A stretch of 28,707 nucleotides of DNA from Entamoeba invadens IP1 (Eukaryota > Evosea > Mastigamoebida > Endamoebidae): positions 25,542 to 54,248 of the forward strand of contig NW_004440380.1 in assembly GCF_000330505.1 (NCBI RefSeq), in the 5' to 3' direction. The notes below the pieces were generated by a model that worked only from the letters and a program-made list of their open reading frames with translations, was not told the origin of the DNA and made no database searches. Position numbers and translations under genes: made by a program. Positions 8,755 through 19,305 of the stretch are shown piece after piece; position 1 is the first letter of the stretch; each line of letters starts with the position of its first letter.

Positions 8755-11700
8755 TCAATTGTCGAAATTGGTTTTGAAATCAAAAATCATTTTGTGATTC
8801 AAATTACGGTAATATAGTTTTGCAAATACACCATCAATATCCAAATTCAAATGAAGAGCATGTTTCACTTGTGAAAAAAATCTTTCAACAGAAACGGAAG
8901 TAGAAAAAGTAGGAAGTAAAATATTTACTATTTCTACAAGTTTTGGATAATCTTTCTTCTCCATAAAAGGATAAACATCAAAAAGGTTATAACTTCTTAC
9001 GTAACCTGTTTTTTTGATCAATTCAATGTCAAATTTTGACCTTAAGTAATTACCTTTTGATTCTGATTTGATCAAATCCAAATTACTTTCAATAAGAGAT
9101 TCCAATTTTTCAAGTTCTTCTTTGGTATCTTCGAATCCTTTGGGTATTGTAAAGTCACTATTTCCTTCAAGTGTGTCATCGGAAAATTTATTGATAATTT
9201 CATCTGGTTTGTAAAACATGTACATGAGCCCTTCAATGTTAAAGTCTGTATTATCAATTCCTATTAAATTATCACCATTGATTAGTTCAATATCATTCTT
9301 TGGTAATTCTCCGAACATTTCACCGAGGATATTGTTCACTTCATTCTCGTCAATACAATGTTCAACTTCTTCAATTTCTTCAGAAGTGGTTTCAACAACA
9401 TCTTCACTATCAATCTCGATTTTGTTTTCATCATCATCCATTGAATTATTTGTACTGTTAACCAAATAATCTGGCAAATTGGAACACTTTTTCAAAACAT
9501 CAACAAATTGTCTGATATCTTCAGAAGATGAAATCGTGTTGAATCTGATATCAAAAGATTGAATAACAGTTTGTAATAAACACTGTAAAAAATCCAAGTC
9601 AACTTCAGTGTTTGGGGTGTTACAATTCGAGTCATTACCCCAAGAAATACAAATCTGAATAATCACTTTTTCGCACATTATTTAAAACATTGATCAGATA
9701 CATTCGGAATAATTGAACTCGCTCCCAAAATACAAATATAAATGATTTTTCTTCTTGGAATACAGTGCAAAGACTTTTCACAAGATACAGAACATCGTGC
9801 AAAGCTTTGAAATTCATAAGTGTTTTATCTTTATCCAATTCAAATGTTTCTATTAATGGGTAAAGATTTGTTTTTTAACAAAGATCTTTTTCATGTATGC
9901 AATCATATCACTGTGTGCTTTTGGTTGTTGTTGATACAACAATATCAGACCATAATTTTCTTCGATATCTCTGATATTTTTTACAATTTCAAGCCATCGA
10001 GTCCTTGATGCCACACTAAGTGGAGGAGTTTCATACTCTCTAAACAAATAAAATCTTTTCAGAGTATCACTTTGACAGAAATAAGTAACAAAAGCAGTCA
10101 TAATTGCAGTCTGATCCATTCGGTTGCTATCTTCGGCGATTAAATTTACTCTGTGTCCAAAACAACTAACACTTTTTAAAGTTCGAGACACTATGCTTCT
10201 TTCAATGGTTTTGAGTTTTGCTTTTTTGACCAGATTGTAAAATTCAACAAATAGACCAACGGTTTTAGATGTATTAGAACTTGTTGAATCGAACACCAAA
10301 GAAATGATCAAGTGAATTGGAAATTCTATATTTAGTAATCTTGTGAATAACCAATTGGCCATAGCTACTCTACTTTTTGAATGATTGTATTTTTCTAGGA
10401 AAAGTGGACAACATTTAATCACTTCACCAGTTGAATAACGCATTAAAACACCCATAATATCTTGACCTTTTTTAGACAAAGAATAATTTCAATCGTTGCG
10501 CATATTCCTTTTCTGACTTCTTTGAGATCTCTTTCTCTGCGCATTTCGTTGTATTCATTCATTATTTTACGAACAGTAGAAGGACTTATTGACACCTTTT
10601 CGAAATTTTCGGGATTTATACAAAAAAACCAATCTTTGATAATACTTAAGAACATCTGCAACTCCGTTCATTTGAGACTCTGAATAATTCAAATCAATGA
10701 AAGTCGATGAAATCATAAAGGTTAATAACATCTTTTTCAATACATGGAGTGATGATTTTCTTTTTGGTTTGTTTTTTCCTTTTGCTGTTCTTCTTTCGTC
10801 TCTTAATTTTTCCATTGTTTCATATTTATTAAACAAATAATCACACAAAACGAAAAAGCGTTGTTTTGATGTACTTCCACTCTCTGCAACAAACTCTCTA
10901 ATGTTAAAAAATAACAACTTTTTGTCCCATTTGTTTAAACTTTTCTTTGTAATTTCATTGAAGAAGTTGTTGTTGAATATGTCGATTTTATTTTTTATCG
11001 TTTTTTCATCTTCTCTTTCCTCCTTTTCATCATTTTCATTTTGATCAATATAATCATTATTTGTATCTTCAAATTCGCTATCACTTTCTTCGTCTGAGTT
11101 TTGTTCTAATGACATATTTTCAATGTCAGATGAAAAAGTTTTATTATCGTTGAAGTTGTTATAATCACTTTGTTGTAGTAAAGTATTTGTGATTGGGTTG
11201 TTTTCAATAGTTTTATTGGATAGTGTTTGTACTTGTTCTTGTACACTTTGTATGACTGATTGTCCGAAGATAACACTTTCATTTTGGATCTGGTGTTCTT
11301 GCATTGCTCGATTTCTAAGAGGGTTGGGAGTTTCGAAAGTAAATGGCAAATCTGGAACAGGAACGAAAGCAGGAGTGGTTAAGTTCCCACTCTTCTCCAC
11401 TGCGTCATGCGGTCGGATAATCGATTCGCCTTCGGATACTGCGTCATGCGGTCGGATACCCTTTAGATTCCCATTACTTTCTATTCCTCCATTCCTTTGT
11501 GACTCTTCTTCTTCATTTTCTAACATCATTGTAGTTCTTCCAAATGTGTTACTGATATTGTTCTCAACACTGAAAAATGATGGAAGACATTGAACAGGAA
11601 CAAAAGCGGAAGGTATTGCGTTTTGTATATTTGCATCTTCCATTTGCATTGATTGTTCACTTTGTTCAAATGTGCCATTTTTACTTGTTATTGTAAACGT

Positions 11701-11982
11701 ATCAATAATCGTTGTTGTGTTTCTTCTTGGTCTTTTGGGGGGAGGTGGTGGGTGGTTTTTAAGTTTCAATTATTTAACCAACCTATCTTTGTCTAATATA
11801 CCACTAATTTTAACAAACGAATTTTGAACCGTTGTTTTATTTTTAGTAATTAAAAAATTTGAATATTGTTTTTTAATTAATTCCAAATTGGGATCATTAT
11901 CGGCCAAATTTTCGGGAAATTTAAAGCTATGGGTCGAATAATGGCGGTAAAGCGAACCGGGTGCTATACCATTTATTGTGGG
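8755..11982 (-). pseudogene. hAT-type transposase, frameshifted (element 1)
   Basis: Five minus-strand frames form one decayed transposase, read right to left. An N-terminal piece at 11770-11982 has GSLYRHYSTHSFKFPEN, whose H-x3-H resembles a zinc finger; a shifted frame just upstream gives FETKFYCLTHNKWYS. One in-frame TAA (11770-11772) then precedes an open frame to 10567: an acidic, Ser/Asn-rich, probably disordered region followed by LNKWDKKLLFFNIREFVAES. After a shift near 10640 comes VSISPSTVRKIMNEYNEMRR. At 9853-10479 lie the core motifs SLVFDSTSSNTSKTVG, CFGHRVNLI and RTRWLEIV, matching the hAT Asp block, C-x2-H and Arg-Trp motifs. At 9635-9838 and 8755-9678 are an acidic insert and the hAT dimerisation region STSVSVERFFSQVKHAL. 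At least four frameshifts rule out a functional product. Element ends were not found. Confidence 0.8.
11399..11458 (-). repeat. In-frame 39-bp tandem duplication (13 codons) in transposase 1
   Basis: The block ACTGCGTCATGCGGTCGGAT occurs at 11399-11418 and again at 11438-11457, a 39-base period. On the minus strand both encode IRPHDAV within the disordered N-terminal region. The repeat is much richer in G+C than the flanking coding sequence. A related pair, AFVPVQCLP and AFVPVPDLP, lies in the same protein region. Confidence 0.85.
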
Positions 11983-12400
11983 TCAAACAATAAAACTTTG
12001 TTTCAAAACCATTTTTTTTGCTTTTAAAAACCCCTTAAAAACCAAAATTTACAAAATTCAAATTTAACATTGTTATGTATAAGTTCCATTTTTTGTTTTT
12101 TGAGTTCTATTTTTTAATTATTATTAGGTTTTTTACGATTGTTTGTTATAGAACTTGAAATAATCTATTAATATACTACATACGCTATATTTACTATAAT
12201 TTAACTATAAAAATAATATAAAAGTATTAAATATTTTTATAATAGTTGTAATAAAAAACTTTAATAATACATAAAATTCATTAAGCTTTGACACTACAAG
12301 GTGAAAAAAATATCGAGACGTAAAATAGCAGTTTGAACCAAAGCCGATAAGTGAGCCACTTGAATAAACCGATTAAGGTTTAAAAGACTAAGCCGATACA
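11983..12400. other. A+T-rich stretch, possibly the 5' end of hAT element 1
   Basis: Up to about 12040 the minus strand may still be transposase N-terminal sequence in a shifted frame. Beyond that I see no frame, no repeat and no clear terminal inverted repeat. From about 12280 base composition rises towards the fragment at 12401. Confidence 0.4.
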
Positions 12401-12745
12401 ATGGAAAGCCTCATAATAAATACAGAGGACAAAGTTCACGACAACATGAATAGATTGTCTGACGCTGCTAAAGCCGCTTTACAGTTTGATGACATGTCGG
12501 ATATTATTAGTATGGACGCGATCTTAGGTAAAATAAAAGACAACCTGACGTTGAAACAAACAATAATTTACAGTCTAAATTCTATAGTGTTGCCGATATG
12601 ATTGAACAAAAACAGTAAAAGAGTCTTGAGTTTCATTTAAACACGACTTTAAGAACTCAACAAGTTGCAGAATAGATGTTCTGATGATTTGAAAAGATAA
12701 TAACTTTAAGAAGATTGTTAAGAACGCAACAAATACACATATTCT
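12401..12745 (+). pseudogene. Unidentified gene fragment
   Basis: An ATG frame of 66 codons (12401-12601) begins MESLIINTEDKVHDNMNRLS and continues DAAKAALQFDDMSDIISMDA. It is much less A+T-rich than the surroundings and looks like helical protein. Just past its end a shifted frame reads SVADMIEQKQ, then after a TAA, SLEFHLNTTLRTQQVAE, again protein-like. This suggests a decayed or truncated gene rather than a 66-residue protein. No family is recognised and no partner gene is adjacent. Confidence 0.35.
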
Positions 12746-13121
12746 TCGCATTATTTGGATGTGTTAAATCAGGCGGACAAAAAAGTATCCGCTTCGATAT
12801 TATTCATATTCGAATTTTTAAGCTAAGACTGGTTTAATTTTATAGTTTTTTACTATTTTATTTGAATTGTCATAAATCATATTTTTGAATAATTTTGTTA
12901 TTTTTAATCATTTCCCAAAAACGCATTTTGTATACTTTTTAAGTGTTGAAAATCCACATTTTTGGTAATAAAAATACTTTTGAACACTTAAAGTATTAAT
13001 TATAATAAATATTAATTATTTTAACTATATCAAGTCAGAATTATTTTAAGTAAACTATATAATAACTATTGAATTGCTAAACTTTATTCAATGTGTATCA
13101 TAATAAACGATACAAATATCA
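12746..13121. other. A+T-rich spacer left of the short transposon
   Basis: I see no gene or repeat with a partner in the window. It is simply A+T-rich DNA leading to the TTA duplication at 13122-13124. Confidence 0.5.
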
Positions 13122-13124
13122 TTA

Positions 13125-13564
13125 TAGCTGTTCGGCGACTTTATATTCCCTTTGAAAATCGCCAACTTTTTAGTTGTCTTAAAAGTCGCCGACCTAAATA
13201 ATTAGTTAAATAACTATTCAAAATACCATTTATCATGTAAAAGATATTCAAAAAATAAACCATATAAATTTAATAGAATTATTATTAAAAAATAAAATGA
13301 AACAATACTGTCCCAATTATATCTTCTCAAATCATTTTTTAAATTATATTTATATGATTATAATATAACAAATTATAACAACTATTGTGTTTTTACACAT
13401 TTTTGAGACTATAATTAATATGGTATAATTATTAAAGTTAATAGTTATTTAGTTCTAAATAAAGTCTTTTTGAACTAAAGAAGTCCCTTCAAAAGTCGGC
13501 GACTTTTAAAGGGACTCAAAAAGGCGCCGACTTCTCAGTAATATCATAAGTCGCCGAACAGCCA
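13125..13564 (+). mobile_element. Short non-autonomous DNA transposon, copy 1 (440 bp)
   Basis: The element begins TAGCTGTTCGGCGACTT, and its right end, reverse-complemented, reads TGGCTGTTCGGCGACTT, a 16/17 inverted repeat. It is flanked by TTA on both sides (13122-13124 and 13565-13567). The core is A+T-rich and lacks a usable frame. Both ends carry extra TCGGCGACTT-type boxes in both orientations, islands of G+C in otherwise A+T-rich DNA. A 35-nt near-perfect palindrome (13482-13516) lies in the right end. A second copy in the same orientation is at 24940-25348. A 3-bp TWA duplication with GGCTGTT-like ends fits PIF/Harbinger (Tourist-like) elements, but no such transposase is in the window. 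Confidence 0.88.
13482..13516. repeat. 35-nt palindrome inside short transposon copy 1
   Basis: The arms AGTCCCTTCAAAAGTCG and CGACTTTTAAAGGGACT pair at 16 of 17 positions around a single central G. Copy 2 of the element lacks the left arm, which accounts for most of the 31-bp length difference between copies. Confidence 0.85.
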
Positions 13565-13567
13565 TTA

Positions 13568-13989
13568 GAGAAAATTAATATGACCATCACCTGTTAGTCA
13601 ATAAACACATAATTAAATCGTTAGAATCATACAAATGTTGGTATAAAAAGTATAACATCATTACCACAATGATGACTTACAAAAATGCTTTTAATATAAT
13701 TATTTCTTTTTTGATATTTACTTTGGTACTTGATAATTTCACTATCCTTTACTAAGTATATACATGTATTTCAAATTCAACGTTTATAAGCTCATTAAGT
13801 ATATTATTGATACGTATATCACCGTTTTATTGACCTTAGCTAAACAAAATAAAAGCCCATAATTTTCAATTATAGTAGTAATTAAATTGAAAAGTATAAA
13901 ATAATCAGTTATTGTAATTGAATTGTTCTTAAGGCGGGTTTGGTTTAAATCAATTTTGAATATAAATTTCAATATAATAATAAACTTAA
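13568..13989. other. A+T-rich spacer before the assembly gap
   Basis: I see nothing supportable. The 62-codon minus frame at 13784-13972 lacks family features and its composition matches non-coding surroundings. Confidence 0.5.
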
Positions 13990-14089
13990 NNNNNNNNNNN
14001 NNNNNNNNNNNNNNNNNNNNNNNNNNNNNNNNNNNNNNNNNNNNNNNNNNNNNNNNNNNNNNNNNNNNNNNNNNNNNNNNNNNNNNNNN
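13990..14089. other. Assembly gap of 100 N
   Basis: Exactly 100 undetermined bases, which looks like a placeholder, so the real distance is unknown and the sides are joined only by scaffolding. Features on the two sides, including the repeat pairs, should not be assumed to be at true spacing. Confidence 0.99.
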
Positions 14090-15344
14090 TGTATATTTTT
14101 AATGTATTTTTTGTTTTTTTGGTAAAAAGGCGTTTATGCCTGTTTGTTAAAACAATCAATAATATCAGTGTTATTTTGTTCATTTTGGATAACTTTTCAT
14201 TTTTAATAGTTAAATAATACACTATGAAGACTTAAAAAATCGGGAATTGAAAGACTGGTTCTAAATATAAAATGATAATGATTTATTTTTAAATCTGTAT
14301 TTTTTTGCACAATTCTAAAATAAGTTTGGTAAAAGTATTTTTCCAAAAATAAAAGTGTATTTTGTTGATTAAAGGTGCACTCGATAATCGAAAAAAAATC
14401 CAGAAAAACAAAAATGAGACAAAAATTTTGTGAGTAAAAAATGCAAAAGCTACGGAGTATGCTTCGAGGACTGAAAATTTTTTATTTTTTTATTTTTTTT
14501 CAGAAAAAAAATTCAAAAAATAATTTCACTTTTCCAAAAAAATGAAAATAATGGCGACTTTTCTTGAACAATTTAGAACGATTATTGACTTATTTGATAA
14601 AATAGTTCAACTCAAATTCAAACTTTTGAATTATTTATAAAACATTTCATCATTCATAAACTCAAATTAATTGGGTTTTGTTAAAGATTTGTCCTTCAAT
14701 TAATAAAATATACAATTTAACAAATTAATATTAGTAATAAAAATAATACGAAAATAAACTGTTTTCATAAACAAATAAAAACGTTAATAAAACTTGATTA
14801 AATAATATTATCAGATATTCAAGTTTTTTTAAAAAACAAAATAAAAAACACTTAAAACAAGTGCAACAATTTGGGTTCGATATAACCAATAAGATTGGTT
14901 CAAACCAAAATAAAAAAAGAACATAACAATATACAATTGTTGAAATAAAAAATGGATTCCACTCAAAGTAAAAATACTTGGAGAACAAATAAGAACAAAA
15001 TATTACGATAAAAACCCACTGCTTACTATTAATTTTATGTGTTATTCATCTAACACAATAATAACATTAAAATATATATTTTATATGGTAAAACACCGCT
15101 ATAAAACATCAATTTAAGTCGAGAAAAATAGCAGTTTTGGATACATTATACAATGCGTGACAAAAGAATAATAAATTGTATAGTAATTTTAATTATAAAT
15201 AAACTATAATAATCAACCTCTGAATAATATAACTGATAGTAAATTTATTATATATTTTATGATTAATTATTACAATAATTATAATAATAATTATTAAAAC
15301 TAAACCAAATAAACACCAATATGAATATAATTAAATTGAGCCAA
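14090..15344. other. A+T-rich intergenic DNA with one shared motif
   Basis: No gene is visible. The exception to monotony is 14370-14480, which holds a TCGATAATCGA inverted repeat and the 27-nt motif at 14435-14461 that recurs at 7956-7982. The 85-codon minus frame at 14731-14988 is Phe/Leu/Tyr-rich and lacks conserved features. Confidence 0.5.
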
Positions 15345-15414
15345 GCATAAATAGCCTTCTCATGCTTATTCGTTTTTCATTTGCATCTTTCTCCTTCTCT
15401 TGTCTGTCGTTGAT

Positions 15415-15690
15415 TTTTTGATTGATTTTCCACCAGACAAGACGATGTTTCCGTACAAGTCCTTTCTGATGTCGACATTGCATTTCATGATTGAGTTGTA
15501 AGTTGTCTCGTGGATACCAGATGCTTCCATATCAAGGAATGATGGCTAAAAGAGTGCTTCTGGGCATCTGAATCTCTCATTTCCAATGGTAATGACTTTA
15601 CCATTTGATAATTAATGTGACTTCTCGAGTTCTGATGATGAAGCAGGTTTTTGTATTTTTTCGTCAAATCAAATGCAAGACGGCAAAGTT
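15415..15690 (-). pseudogene. Actin relic (C-terminal third, truncated)
   Basis: Actin is the filament-forming ATPase of the cytoskeleton. The minus strand in one frame reads ASSSELEKSH, a stop, LSNGKVITIGNERFRCPEAL, F, a stop, [20 protein letters not shown] and then [19 protein letters not shown]. This is the well-known actin segment from about residue 230 to just past residue 300. Two codons have become stops: one in the SYELPDG segment and one replacing Gln in LFQPSF. After SGG the match ends; the TTMYPGIADRMQKE block and the whole C-terminus are replaced by [19 protein letters not shown] sequence (down to about 15345) that is not clearly actin. The N-terminal two thirds are missing. It is a dead fragment. 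Confidence 0.93.
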
Positions 15691-15699
15691 ATTTATAGT

Positions 15700-18600
15700 A
15701 ATAAGTAATTGTTCATTTTTTGATTTTTCATTCCAAATATAATAAGAAATTTGTGTGTTATTTCACACAATTATTTAATGTTGATTTAGGATATTCATTA
15801 AATATTCAAATGTTTTTTCAGAATATAAAAATTAAAAAATGATAATTTTTGATTATAAATTGGTTTTGCATATTGTTGTTTAAAATAGTGCAACTTGAAA
15901 CTTTAAATTTATTTATAACAAATCTTGAAATAACTAACCAAATAATTGTGTTAATTCAAATTTATATCAAGTATTTTCTTTGTTTTATCACAAACTTTTT
16001 TGTTTTGTAGAAAGTGACGTTATTTTATGCAAGATTTAATTAGTACTTTTAATTAATTTAAACCATTTTATTGTTTAGCAATCTCCAAATAAAAACACCA
16101 AATTTTTCTTTGCATTTAATTTGTTAAAATAGTATTCATTAATTAAAAATAACTATAAATGTTTTGCATCATTAAAACAATTGAACAAAACGGGGTAACC
16201 TTACTGTACGTATTTTTAAAAATTTGAAACAAAAACATCTATTTAAAAACACAAAACACAATTCGTTACAAAATCAATCGAATAAACAATACATTATAAA
16301 TTATCTAATATTTTAACTATAACTGTTAATAATATTATAGATGACATTTGTTTGTCTATTCCTCATTGATCCATTGTCGTGGAATAACAGATAGTCGTTA
16401 ATTTAAAATATTCTTTAAAAATATACTATTTAAAACAAAAATTTTAATATTTTTGTTATTTGGTGTGTTTGAATAACATTATTTTACCATTATTGTCATT
16501 TAAAAAATGAATTATTGTTTTATTAATTATTATATTATTATTGTTTTAGACTTTTTATTATTATTGGTAAAATAATATTATAAATATAGTTTGTAATCAA
16601 TTCTAACATCCAAATAATTTAAATTGTTATCTATATAACAACTACATCAATTATATCACAATTAATCATTTTATTGATCATTCACTAAACCAGTGTGTTT
16701 CCGTTAATATAAATTTAATGCTTATTTGTTTTGTTTTAATTTAAACTGTGTATTTCTGTCAAAACGCGCTTTATTACAAACACTATGTATCTTCTATTAT
16801 GATAACATTATAAATATGGTGATTATACCATTTTTATTATAATTATACATAAAATACAATATAGTTTTAATTACACAACATTGTTATATTAATGTGATCA
16901 CTTATCAATTCGATGAAATCACGTTGGAGTAAAGATATGATTGTTGATGGTTATTGTGTCAAAATTATGTCTGTTGATTGTTACTATAATATATAACAAT
17001 TATAATTATAAAACTATTATAAATAACATGATAAATTATTAATAATATATTTATTTATTTTATTATAAATTATAGTTTTAAGTGTTAACATTGGTATATA
17101 TCATGATGTCTTTACACTTATATTTTTCTTTGTTTTTGATTATTTCTATACATTTACTATAAGTTTTTTGTTTGTTGCCCAAAAATGCATAATTTGAAAA
17201 TGAATAAACAGTGGCTGCAAAATAAACAATTATTTACCAAATACAAATCTTTATATTCTAAATAGATTGCATAAAACACGTTTTGCCTTTTGTTTTTGTT
17301 TGAAAATGATAAAAATATTCAAATTACAAACAATGAATTTATATCTTGCTTCCTTGACAGTGGCACGACGTGAAATTCAATGGATGACCATAGAACCTTG
17401 TGGTGATCAAAGTTTATTTAAACGCTATTATTTTTATTGTTAAAGTTGATTTTATAAATTTTTCTCGATTTTGCGATTTTTGGTACTTTTGAAAATGTAT
17501 TTTAGATATTTTTTGTTTATTTTACACTTATTTTCTTTAAGATTTTTTTTCAAAGTCGGAACAAACAAAAGTGTCTTTTCGTCTTATCTTATTTCTTTTA
17601 CAAAAAATAGCAAAACCCAATTTTTTTAATTTTTGTATTTTTCAAAGTTTACAAAAAATCTATTTATTTTCCATTGTTATTGTTTTTGAGATCAATTGCA
17701 TAATGAAATTTCAAGACACCTCAAAGTCTGTTATTTATTATTTTTCTATGTTATTTTATGATGTAATTGATTTTGAATATTCCAGACCAGTATGTTTTAT
17801 GATGCAATTTGGTCTTTGTTATATTTTATAATTAATTTTATTATCGTAAGAGATTGTGGACATCTCAATAAATTTTTGATCTGACTTTTCCATTGAACTG
17901 TGACTTGTTTCTGAAAAGATCAAGCAAAAAAGTGAACCTTTGTTCATCCCAACTTCAACAAAAAATTCACTTTTTTACTATAATTTATAACAATTTACTA
18001 TAAAAATATACTAGAGCCGTCATTCCAGGGTGTCTAGCTTTTTTTGAAAAAATTAAAGAAAAAAAGGTCACATTTACATTACAATTGACTAAGATTTTTA
18101 TTTTTTACAAATTTTGATTTTTCCCGTCTTCGAAGGGTTAAAATAAACTTAGTTTTTAATTCACAAATTTTATTTTAGTCTTAATTCTACAAACTATTTA
18201 TTATGGTTATGTAACTATTGTTATTAATTCATTTTCTCTTCAAAAATTAAGTAAAACATGACTGTTTTATTGATAAATTATTTATAATCCACAACAAAAT
18301 GGTGTTATTTTTTTTATGAAAAACACTCTATTTAAGAGGGACAACTTAATTTTATCAAATGCCGTCACAAATTAAAAATACTTTAAAAAGCCCGTTTGTT
18401 AGTATTATTTATGTTTAAATTAAATACAAAAAAATGCAAAAAGAATTATCAATTGACAATGAAAACAAACCCGTTTTGGAATTTGAAATTTATATTTAGT
18501 CAAATAAAGCATCAAAAAATTTAATTAATAATCAATTAAAATAAACTATAATAAAACCATCTTATTGTCTTCCTATTTAACTAAAAACAACATCATTTTT

Positions 18601-19020
18601 TAAATTAATCTTTTTAAGCATCTTTTTCAACTTAATAAACTGGTAAAAGGTTATATTTTCCAAGCTATTTGTTCATTTGTGGTAAAAGAGATTTATTTTT
18701 ATCTTGTTATTACAAAAATACTTTTCACCAATTTATCGACTATAAAACTGTGGAATTATTTCCAAAATAAATATCATGACCCAAATATGTTTTTTTATTA
18801 TTAATATACAAACAAAAAACGCATTTCTGAACAAAAAAATAAATTCAAGTTTTATCAAATTACAATAAAATATATTGTATATTATATTATAATCCATTAT
18901 AATACATAATAATATATTATTATGTATAATATACGTAATAATAATATAATATATTTTATTCGAATAAGAAAAAAAATGGACATGATGAAGAAGAATGGGA
19001 ATATAGGGGAAATAAATAAT
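15700..19020. other. Long A+T-rich intergenic region
   Basis: Over 3 kb without a supportable gene. The largest frame (17571-17831, plus, 86 codons) is Phe/Ile/Leu-rich and starts at a non-ATG codon; I treat it as chance. Some sub-stretches (17340-17400, 17860-17960 and 18000-18060) are slightly richer in G+C but give no consistent frame. A perfect 26-bp palindrome lies at 18902-18927. Confidence 0.5.
18902..18927. repeat. Perfect 26-bp A+T-rich palindrome
   Basis: The half-site ATACATAATAATA is followed directly by its exact reverse complement, with no spacer. Imperfect complementarity continues for some bases outside. Confidence 0.9.
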
Positions 19021-19028
19021 TTGTGGGT

Positions 19029-19063
19029 TAAGGACGTCCTCCCGCTATTAAGGACGTCCTCCT
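19029..19063. repeat. Two direct TTAAGGACGTCCTCC units, 20-bp period
   Basis: TTAAGGACGTCCTCC occurs at 19029-19043 and 19049-19063, exactly 20 bases apart. Each unit contains the perfect 10-bp palindrome AGGACGTCCT. This is a G+C island in A+T-rich DNA about 245 bp beyond the 3' end of the HSP70 relic. It could be a protein-binding site pair or the end of a mobile element. No function is known. Confidence 0.8.
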
Positions 19064-19229
19064 GTGTATAAAATTATTCTTTTTGTTGTGTCTATTGTGT
19101 TTTTAAAACTATATAAAGAGTTATATTTTTATTATTAATTTACTATCAAAAAATATAATTATTTCCAAAAATACATTTAATAATGGACAAACGCAAAACA
19201 ACAAGTACTTTTGTTACAAATTAATAGTT

Positions 19230-19261
19230 AAAAAACTAATTCAAATTTAAATTAGTTTTTT
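19230..19261. repeat. 12-bp inverted repeat (hairpin) beyond the HSP70 relic
   Basis: AAAAAACTAATT (19230-19241) pairs perfectly with AATTAGTTTTTT (19250-19261) across an 8-base spacer. It lies about 45 bp downstream of the EEVD codons of the HSP70 relic and may be part of its former 3' flank. Termination function is not implied, since this is a eukaryotic genome. Confidence 0.7.
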
Positions 19262-19305
19262 TGGGTCACTTCGAATAACTTTGTTAAGACAAGTAAATCA
19301 CAAAA

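Noticed and set aside
10462..10683. Plus-strand frames across the transposase 1 region
   Set aside because: They are shadows of the minus-strand transposase frames, which carry recognisable hAT motifs.
14731..14988. 85-codon hydrophobic minus frame, possible membrane protein
   Set aside because: Apparent membrane segments arise from A+T-rich codons; no conserved feature and no neighbouring gene signal.
17571..17831. 86-codon plus frame in the large intergenic region
   Set aside because: It starts at a non-ATG codon, is Phe/Ile/Leu-rich as expected from T-rich DNA, and shows no motif.
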